Below, one piece after another: positions 9,740-16,356 of a DNA stretch of 16,356 nucleotides (the first letter of the stretch is position 1; the number at the start of each line of letters is the position of its first letter). Origin of the DNA: Fomitopsis serialis (Eukaryota > Basidiomycota > Agaricomycetes > Polyporales > Fomitopsidaceae); contig NW_025955651.1 of NCBI RefSeq assembly GCF_022376445.1, forward strand, positions 1-16,356. The letters run 5' to 3'. The notes below the pieces were generated by a model. That model ran no database searches, was not told where the DNA came from, and was given only the letters and a program-made list of their open reading frames with translations. A program made the translations under genes and the position numbers.

Positions 9740-10559
9740 CTACAGGCCGCCTCCTGGTACATCGACAACTGTGCCATCGTCCGCGATGACCTTGAATCGC
9801 ACTGCGATAGCTGTAAGCGGCATGACAGGCTGTGAATACAAATGCACTCACGAATTGTGAATGGTTCGCCCTTCGCCTTCCTAATACTCGTGAAGTAGAG
9901 CGTGCCGGCGCCTGGCATCACTGTGAGCTACCTCCATATAACAGTGGCGACCAACGTACGCTTGTGACCTTTCAGCCTGAAGCTCAGGTCGACGTTACCC
10001 TGCATCAGGCGAATCTACACCGGGTATGAAGGGCATTCTCCCCGTTCGCGAAAGCATAGACGTACCGAGCCATTGATCCAAGGGTCTCCATTCAGCCACC
10101 AAACGGGCTCAGGGCGTATGGCCTCGCCCAGGATCTCCTTGAGTTCTGCGCTGTCGCGGACGGTCTCCATGACTTGCCGCATGACAGAGCTCGAGAGCTT
10201 CTCCTGGTTCTTACTCCATGCTAGGAACAGCGCCCACGCACCCACTCCCACCGTAGCGAAAGCGAGGACTACAGGCCATCTTCTCTGCATTTGACAGTTT
10301 GTCGGTCTGGGTGACTAGGAGCATACGCATGTGAGCTCACCTCAAGTGGAGGGAGATCTCGCTCAGGTCGCTTGTAGTATTGCCTTGGTTTGGATGCTTC
10401 GGTGAAGGACTCTGGTGGAGGAAGGTCCTTCAGAGGAGGAGCCTTTGGGATTTGGGAGGTATTCGCGTAGGACCTCGCACTGTTCGCGAATGAAGACCTA
10501 TGGCTGGCTAAACATCGCCGGGCAAACGCGGACGTGAGAGGCTGAGAGATCGAGGACAT
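9740..10559 (-). CDS. COA1: Cytochrome c oxidase assembly factor Coa1 (5 exons)
   Basis: Coa1 is a mitochondrial inner-membrane factor that helps newly made Cox1 mature toward complex IV. Minus-strand exons: 10559-10341, 10284-10066, 10014-9960, 9911-9852 and 9810-9740, giving 207 aa plus stop (yeast Coa1 is 197 aa). The Arg/Ser-rich N-terminus (FARRCLASHRSS, then ARSYANTS) fits a matrix presequence. One membrane segment, VVLAFATVGVGAWALFLAW, lies near residues 78-96. The family core follows with WWLNGDPWINGS, GNVDLSFRLKG, GTLYFTSIR and RFKVIADDGTVVDVPGG. Start: the ATG at 10559-10557; the open frame upstream begins only with GTG. At the fourth exon I preferred the acceptor at 9912-9913 (48-nt intron, HKRAGTLYF) over one 9 nt upstream (39-nt intron, HKLMPGAGTLYF), because it fits the family spacing. 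Introns are 41-56 nt. The gene is divergent from COG6 and convergent with PDA1. Confidence 0.9.
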
Positions 10560-10763
10560 GGTAACTAGAGAAAGCTGCACAGTAGAGTCCCAAGTCGTCG
10601 TTGCCTATTAGCAGTCGCTTTGGAGATTTCAGTACTCAGTTCATAGGCGTGCTTTTTGAGGAGAACTGTGTCGGACGCGGGTCGGACGTCCTCGACGCGC
10701 CAGACGCGTCACGCGCACATCACGACGCGTCGCGGCTGTGGGCGCCTGCATCAATCGCGTACC
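10560..10763. promoter_or_regulatory. Bidirectional COA1/COG6 promoter with an ACGCGT cluster
   Basis: The 204 nt between the two ATGs carry ACGCGT at 10704-10709 and 10725-10730, 21 bp apart (two helical turns). The near-match ACGCGC sits at 10695-10700 and 10711-10716, and related GACG steps run from about 10676. ACGCGT is the MluI cell-cycle box bound by the Mbp1/Swi6 factor in ascomycetes. Binding in this organism is inferred only. Confidence 0.5.
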
Positions 10764-13700
10764 ATGAGTGCAGCCACCGTGTCTTCCTCTCCCTCCCGGC
10801 ACGCTTCCACCTCCTCTCCTCAGCCCCAGAACCCAATTGCTTTACGACTGTACAAGGTACTAGGCGCGAACTTCGAGGATGGAGCTACCCGCGAAGCGCT
10901 CCAGACGCTCTCTGAGCTCTATGCTCCATTGCCGGTCGCGTATCCGCCCGCAAAGGGCAGGGACGTGAGCCGAGATGGCGATGATGCTCAACTAGACGAT
11001 ATCGAAGACGGCGACGTGAAATCCAAGCCCGCAGTAAACGGTGTGCGTGTTGCGGACCCTCTTCCTGGTGACATCGCGGCAAGGGCACGCAGGAACCTCA
11101 GACGTGACGTCGAGAGCAGACTTGCGGACTCGAGTCGCAAGTTCCTGAAGGCTTTCGGAGAGGTAGATAAGGTATGTTGGGCCCATTACACTTTTCTGGA
11201 TTTTTTTTGGCTGTGAAATGATTCGTGGACGACCTCCCCGAGCTTTGTATCGGACCGTACACATATAAGCCTCCTGGGACAAGGCAGGGCCCATGCTTGC
11301 ATGTCGTGCGACTATCACTCTCGACTTGATGGTTTGCGCTTCCAGGCGGCGAGAGGTTGGTCTGCTGGTATGTACCAGAAGAGCGAAAGTACATCCCTAC
11401 ATCCAGTCCAGAGCATCGGCACAAGAGCACGAATACAAGAGGATGGAAGGCCTGAGTACGTCTCAGAACACTCCTACTCTGCTGATGTTGAAGCTCAACT
11501 GTGTATAGGTCAGCATTCTCTCACCCAGCCTGTCCGGGCTATACCTTCGAGAGGATTCTCTGAGAGACCTCTCGAACCCACTTAGCCGCGCAAAGGCACT
11601 CCTTGGTCATCGGCCCACTTTCCACTTTCTGCCTTCCGATATGACTGTCCTATCACATCCACATCGTATGTATCACTCATGCTCATCACTGTAGCAACTA
11701 GACACCTTACAAGAACACCTGAGCGCCATGCGCGTGCGCTGTGATGAGGCGCAAACACAATTGGACGATACCAATGACGCGTGTAAGTCCCTGCTTGACC
11801 GAGCTGGAAGTCTGCGCGAGGAAAGGTCAATGTCGTGTACATTCCCCATGCGAAATCCTGCTCATATGATTCCAGGCAAGTCATCACAACGCGCCAGTCC
11901 ATCGTTTCGCTGTTGTTAGGCCGATTCACGCTGGATGAGGAAGAGAAGGAGGCATTGACGTCGAGAGATGTCCCCGTCGACAAACGCTTCTTCCGGGCAA
12001 TGGATAAGGCGGAGAAAATTCGAGACGATTGCCGTGTGCTGATGACGGGGGAAGATGGGCCGACCCCAGCAGGGTGCGTCTCGCCAATTGTTCGTCCTTG
12101 TTTAAGGAGAAGTCCGAATTGATCGACCGGCCGTCTGGCGTGTCTAGGGTGGATATTCTGTCTGCCACATCCAGCTACCTGGAGCAGGCGTATCAGAAGA
12201 TATTCCGCTGGTGCTGCTTCGAGTTCCGGCAAATGGGGCGTGATGCCCAGCTGGAAGTCGGCCCTTCTATGCGCGAGGCCGTGCGCAGGCTTCGAGAGCG
12301 CACAGAACTTATAACGTATGTCTCAAACCAGTGATTGTTTATGGCCACTGAGCATGGCGCAGCGAGGCTCTCACGTACCTATCCCATACGAGACAAGACA
12401 CACTACTCACGGCCTTCACCAACGCGTTGACTCGCGGTGGGCCTGGCGGGTTGCCACGCCCCATCGAGATGCATGCGCATGACCCGCTCCGGTACGTTGG
12501 CGACATGCTTGCGTGGGTTCATCAGACTATCGCGGCCGAAAGAGAATTTTTGGAGAGCCTCTTCGGTGTCCGAGGGGACAGGAGAATGGTCGGTAGTATT
12601 CGGAGATTCGCTGCGAGCGTGGAGGAAGAATGGATGGGCGAACTCATGGACGCTGCGGTTGGAAAGCTGTGTACACCGCTGAAGGTTTGTGAAACGAAGC
12701 TTACGATGTCATAAGATGACGGATTTTGATCGTAGGTCAGAGTGCAGCAGACCGTGCGCTCGCAGGAAAGCAGTATCACATCCTACAAGATCGCGAACCT
12801 ACTGCAATTCTACATGCTGACGATGCAGCGGACCATCGGGGAAGAAGCAGTCTTGTCAAAAGCCTTAAAAGAGTACGTCGCGTGTCATACATAGTCTATG
12901 ACGTATACCGTCCTGACTGCATGATTGCGTAGAATGACGGATATGGCATTTGAGGTGTTCTTTGATTCAATTGACACTCAGGGCAGGTCACTTCTTCGTG
13001 TTCCACCTGTAGGTGCAATGACGCCGATGCATCGGAATCAGCTGAATTGACCAACGTGTAGGACTTAGACGACACCAGCGTCTCGCCGCCCCTAATTATC
13101 CTCGACCATGCACAAGTGCTGCGCGAGATAATGGTCGTGTACGACTCGTCTTTGATGGGGACGAGACCGAGGAACAACTGGTCGCGGGGTTCAGGGATAT
13201 CATGGACAAGATGGTCGACCCCGCGATTGAAACGTGCATGACGTCTTCGGAAGAGAAGAGGAAGCATCGACCAACCTGGGACAAATCAGTCTTCGTGCTG
13301 AACACGTTGGCATATCTGCAGGGCGTCATCGAGCCGTTCCGGTTCACCGCAGAGAAGCAAGGCGTCATTCAGGGTCTCGTCGAGACTAAGGTGCTGCAGC
13401 TGACAGAGGAACATGTGGGTATCTGCGGTGCACTGTTTAGGTTATTGGACTGACCTGCGACGCGTGTTGGTCGCGCGTGGCCGGATCAGTATAGGAATCT
13501 TCTAAAGGAGGCGGGGCTACACGACGTGGTCGCAGCGATTGAGGGTCGTCATCCGAGTGTATGTTGCGCCAAAGATTTGGGAATCACCATACTGATGAAG
13601 TCATGCTATCTCACAGGAACCCCTGTCGCGCATCCCCGCGACACAGACCTCTCGGCTGCAGACAGCACTGCGCGAATTCTCTCGCTGGCTTTCCGGACCG

Positions 13701-13946
13701 GGCGTCGTCGAGTCGCCACGTTTGTCGCAGCTGACACTGCAGAGCCTGGCGACGCGAGTGCATCAAGCGGCATTGCAGCGCTTGGCAGAGGCATATCAGC
13801 GCGTCTGCGAGGAGGTGCGTAGGCCGGAGAACAGGTACGAGGCGGCGGCGACGCTGCTAGGGAGCGAGCGGCCGTTTGGGCAGGTGCACCTACTCTGGCA
13901 GATATTTGGGCTGCAGGACGACGGGCAGGGTGGGCGGACTGGCTAG
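10764..13946 (+). CDS. COG6: Conserved oligomeric Golgi complex subunit 6 (10 exons, with an apparent frameshift)
   Basis: Cog6 belongs to the lobe B half of the COG tether, which acts in retrograde traffic within the Golgi. Exons: 10764-11171, 11695-11825, 11876-12073, 12148-12315, 12363-12684, 12736-12872, 12933-13008, 13062-13414, 13490-13558 and 13617-13946. The N-terminus has NPIALRLYKVLGANFEDGAT, RRDVESRL and FLKAFGEVDKQLDTLQEHL, a coiled-coil region. Later parts include ETRQ-type TTRQSIVSLLLGRFTL, SRDVPVDKRFF, YLEQAYQKIFRWC, LPRPIEMHAHDPLRYVGDML and FGQVHLLWQIFGL. Exon 8 is out of frame by one base near residue 513: VVYDSSLMG and DETEEQLVAGF are both convincing but lie in different frames. 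Straight reading stops at TGA 13239-13241. One extra G would give about 730 aa. A 56-nt GT-AG stretch (13139-13194) could also restore the frame. The start ATG has context ACCATGAG. Intron 1 is unusually long. Confidence 0.9.
11172..11694 (+). other. 523-nt first intron of COG6
   Basis: This intron joins GEVDK to QLDTLQEHL without a gap in the protein, so no missing exon is implied. It is seven to ten times longer than nearly every other intron in the window. The donor is GTATGT and the acceptor CTGTAG. Open frames inside are short and unrelated to COG6. It contains a strong hairpin at 11546-11576 and a shorter inverted repeat ATGTAC/GTACAT near 11370-11395. A nested small RNA or an old insertion could explain the length. 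Confidence 0.75.
11546..11576. repeat. 31-nt hairpin inside the COG6 intron
   Basis: The arms TTCGAGAGG (11546-11554) and CCTCTCGAA (11568-11576) are perfect 9-bp complements. The loop contains a further TCTC/GAGA pairing around TGA, with a 2-nt bulge. About 13 pairs in 31 nt is a stable fold for RNA or for extruded DNA. Confidence 0.65.
13139..13194 (+). other. COG6 frameshift zone or alternative 56-nt intron
   Basis: The run of four G at 13157-13160 is where the COG6 frame breaks; five would restore continuous homology. The same zone is bounded by GT (13139) and AG (13194). Removing those 56 nt also keeps frame (MVV joined to DIMDK) but deletes about 19 conserved-looking residues. Confidence 0.6.
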
Positions 13947-14277
13947 GGCAAGTAGAGATCTGCCAGGACGTGGCGCGCGGTGTGAGAGACGAACCCGGAC
14001 GGACGGCGAAAAATATCAAGGGTGGTTCCTACGTCAGACGATTTAATAGGATTTTAGCGAATCGATGGCTGGTAATAGGCAGCCTTTTGCGCCTCCTCAT
14101 GCTGCCTCCTTGACCACGCCGAAGACCGAGTACAGGGCGCGCTAACTCTCGTCCGAGCGTGTGAGTTGTACCCTATTTGGCAGTGGCGGACGTGCCCTCC
14201 TCGCCGGTGGCTATCGCCTGCTCTCCTCCCTCTTCCTCCGCTGCAAGAAACACAGCTCCAGTTCTGCTTTTCCTGTC
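13947..14277 (+). promoter_or_regulatory. COG6 3' end and heat shock factor promoter/leader with two short upstream ORFs
   Basis: These 331 nt separate COG6 from the heat shock factor start. ATG at 14065 opens 26 codons ending at TAA 14143-14145. ATG at 14099 opens four codons ending at TGA 14113. No other ATG occurs before 14278. The last 100 nt are pyrimidine-rich. I saw no clear nGAAnnTTCn heat shock element array. Whether the uORFs lie in the mRNA depends on the unknown start of transcription. Confidence 0.45.
14065..14145 (+). other. Candidate upstream ORF of the heat shock factor gene (26 codons)
   Basis: The frame starts MAGNRQPFAPPH and stops 132 nt before the main ATG. The sequence does not show that it is translated. 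It overlaps a second, four-codon uORF in another frame (14099-14113). If both lie in the leader they could dampen or condition translation of the factor. Confidence 0.35.
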
Positions 14278-16356
14278 ATGTCCCTCGACCAGCAGGTCGC
14301 CCTTGCTCGCCCAGATCCCATCCGAAGCGAGTCGTCCCATCTTAGCAGGGCCGCGCGGCAGGTTGTACCGCCGTTCCTTCAGAAACTTTACGAGTGCGTA
14401 TATCCTATGTGTTCCCCAACCTTTGCTCAGCTGTATGCCTCTGTATTTCAGGATAGTTAATGATCCTCGCAATGACGAGTTGATTCGGTGGTCGGAGAAT
14501 GGCGACTCTTTCTACGGTACGTCCGCTCAGACTGATGTCACCTATGGATGCCGTAATACGCGCACTAGTTCTCAACCACGAGCGCTTTGCCCGCGAGGTG
14601 CTCGGTCGCTGGTTTAAGCACCAGAAGTTCACCTCCTTTGTCCGGCAGCTCAATATGTACGGCTTCCACAAAATCCCACACCTCCAGCAGGGAGTCCTTA
14701 AGAGTGACACTGACACCGAGCCTTGGAACTTCGAGCACCCACATTTCCATCGCGGACAGCCCGACCTGCTCTGCCTCATACAGCGCAAGAAGCAGCCGGC
14801 CAATAGTAACGCCGAGGACGGCGATGTCCCAGACACCACCAATACATCTACGTCTCATGTCCCGCCGTCTGGGCAAGTATTGGATATTAACTCCGTAGTC
14901 AACGGGATCGCGGCTATCAAGCGTCACCAGCAAGCCATTTCAGCGGATCTGAATGCGTTGAAGAAGTCGAACGAGATGCTGTGGGAGGAGGCGACGCTTG
15001 CGCGGCAGAGGCATGACAAACACCAGGACACGATCAACCGTATTCTGAAGTTTTTGGCCGGAGTGTTCGGCCACTCGACGGATACACTGAACACCAAGAA
15101 CGACACCGGTCGTTCCCCCAGCGTTGCTCCCCGTGCACGACAGAGACTCATGATTGGTGACGGGAGGGCTGCTAAGGGGGCAAAGGCTGTTGAAATCGCC
15201 GACGTCGCTGACGACGACGATGTCGATTTGCTTCACTCGGCGCATCCGCAGGAGGGTGCAACTACGCCACTTGCTGGTAAGTTCCCATACGACATCTTGC
15301 AACAACTCGTGTACGAAATACAACGCCACGCAGGCCAGCTGTCTTCTATCGAGTCTCCGTTGATGTCTCCGACGCCTTCCACCGCCCCTTCGGAAACATT
15401 CTCCCCTAGCATCATCGAAACGACATCGCCAGGATTCGCTGGCCGACCGACGCGGCCTACAGAGGTACTGTCGAGGACAAACACCAGCAACACCTCTAAC
15501 CACGGTTCCGCGACAGACGTCCCCTCACGAACTACTCCTCCGCCTCTCGGCACCGCGTCTGAACCCACTGTATCACCCTCAACATTAGCTGCTCTCACAG
15601 CGAATACAGCAGGCTCTTACCTCCCGGACACCGCGTGGCAGACGGCGATTCAGCAGGTTCTCAACAATCCCCAGCAGATGCAGCGCTTGATGCAGGCTCT
15701 TGCTACGCAGCAGGGCTATTCTATGGCTCCCCCTCCCGACTCTACCTTCATACCTCAGCAGCCTCCCTCCGCCCAGCTGGCACCATATACTCCCGCTCCC
15801 TTTGATTACAGCCGCTATCGAACGGAGCTACCCGTACAGGTCCCTCCTTCGACATTACCATTGCTCAGTCAATCCATCCCAGCTCACGACGAAGCGCCAT
15901 CACTGGAGCCGTTGCTAGACAACGCTTCACGTCTGCAGAAGTCGTATAGGGATGCCGTGGAGATCGAGGCCGATATGGACCAGCTGCAGTCGAGCCTGCA
16001 CTCGCTGATTCACGACCTAGGCATGGACCCGCAAGCTCTTCTCGCCCAGAACCAGGAGCAGGCTCGCCAGTGCAGTGGTTCGTACACGAATGGTGCAGGC
16101 TCTATCCAGTCGGCTGGGAACGGGATGCAGCAGAACGGTATCGGAATGTCGAACGAATCCCCTTTGCTTAACGGCTACGACAGTCATCCCGGAGACCCGT
16201 CGTCGGACCTCTTCCTGGAGTCGCTGCTGAACGGGATGGGGTCGACAAGTGATTCAAACCTTGACTATTCGGATGTCACGGACCGCTTCGATCCCGCGAC
16301 CCAAATCGACGGCACCACCGTCGGTGACGCATCTACGGAACAACTCGCGGCGTTTG
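14278..16356 (+). CDS. HSF1: Heat shock transcription factor (HSF), partial at the right edge
   Basis: HSF trimers bind heat shock elements and drive chaperone genes in the nucleus. Exons: 14278-14393, 14452-14516, 14569-15276 and 15334 to the window end, with introns of 52-58 nt; about 637 codons are seen and no stop is reached. The winged-helix DNA-binding domain covers about residues 31-136, with PPFLQKLYEIVND, LIRWSENGDSF, the recognition-helix part FTSFVRQLNMYGFHKI, and FEHPHFHRGQPDLL. A linker then leads to a heptad-rich trimerisation coiled coil near 164-228. The C-terminal part is rich in Ser, Thr, Pro and Gln, ends in acidic Asp/Leu/Phe-containing stretches and looks like an activation region. 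The ATG at 14278 is the only one after the uORFs and is in frame with the domain. The 3' end lies outside the window. Confidence 0.93.

Noticed and set aside
10560..10580. Seven-codon N-terminal extension of COA1
   Set aside because: It begins with GTG; the ATG at 10559 gives a normal presequence and is preferred for a nuclear fungal gene.
10656..10763. N-terminal extension of COG6 upstream of 10764
   Set aside because: The open frame upstream begins with TTG, not ATG, and runs through the ACGCGT-rich promoter; the ATG at 10764 has a good context.
11582..12232. 216-codon minus-strand open frame across COG6 exons 2-4
   Set aside because: It mirrors real COG6 exons and crosses their introns; it shows no domain and is explained as an antisense shadow.
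14940..15503. 187-codon minus-strand open frame opposite the heat shock factor
   Set aside because: The plus strand carries a clear HSF coiled coil and linker here, and the antisense reading is Arg/Ser-rich low-complexity sequence typical of a shadow frame.
1..16356. A new multi-gene defence, secondary-metabolite or mobile system
   Set aside because: All complete genes match conserved single-copy housekeeping families on mixed strands. There is no shared promoter block, toxin-like pair, transposase, integrase or biosynthetic core enzyme.

Overview
This window is nuclear DNA from a filamentous basidiomycete, most likely an Agaricomycete. It carries a dense row of eukaryotic housekeeping genes, and every complete one is cut by many short GT-AG introns, mostly 41-75 nt, with donors such as GTRNGT. 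The protein readings are fungal: a MET13-type methylenetetrahydrofolate reductase, a GID5/ARMC8 armadillo protein, an ECM15-type thiamine-binding-fold protein, the PDH E1-alpha subunit, the cytochrome oxidase assembly factor Coa1, the COG6 Golgi tether and a heat shock factor. No prokaryotic operon, rRNA, tRNA, CRISPR array or recognisable transposon gene was seen.

Layout from left to right: (1) bases 1-63, minus strand, the possible 5' end of an unidentified divergent gene; (2) 380-2730, plus, MET13-type MTHFR with 11 exons; (3) 2731-3793, about 1.06 kb without a gene but with short repeats and inverted repeats; (4) 3794-6685, minus, GID5/ARMC8 with 12 exons; (5) 6909-7581, plus, ECM15/UPF0045 with 6 exons, one of them only 5 nt; (6) 7938-9529, plus, PDA1 with 8 exons; (7) 9740-10559, minus, COA1 with 5 exons; (8) 10764-13946, plus, COG6 with 10 exons, a 523-nt first intron and an apparent 1-nt frameshift; (9) 14278 to the right edge, plus, a heat shock factor cut off by the window.

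The exon models were built by hand. I joined frames so that conserved family motifs stayed continuous and intron phases agreed. The MTHFR, GID5, ECM15, PDA1 and COA1 models close with every phase consistent. COG6 closes only if one base is missing in a G run, or if a 56-nt in-frame intron is accepted. The genes do not form one pathway. PDA1 and COA1 are both mitochondrial and lie tail to tail, GID5 belongs to the ubiquitin ligase that acts on gluconeogenic enzymes in yeast, and the rest are general metabolism, trafficking and stress control.

I found no convincing new multi-gene system. The points most worth a second look are the 5-nt microexon, the COG6 frameshift or hidden intron, the oversized COG6 intron with its strong hairpin, the ACGCGT-rich divergent COA1/COG6 promoter, and the sulfur and amino-acid type motifs upstream of MTHFR.
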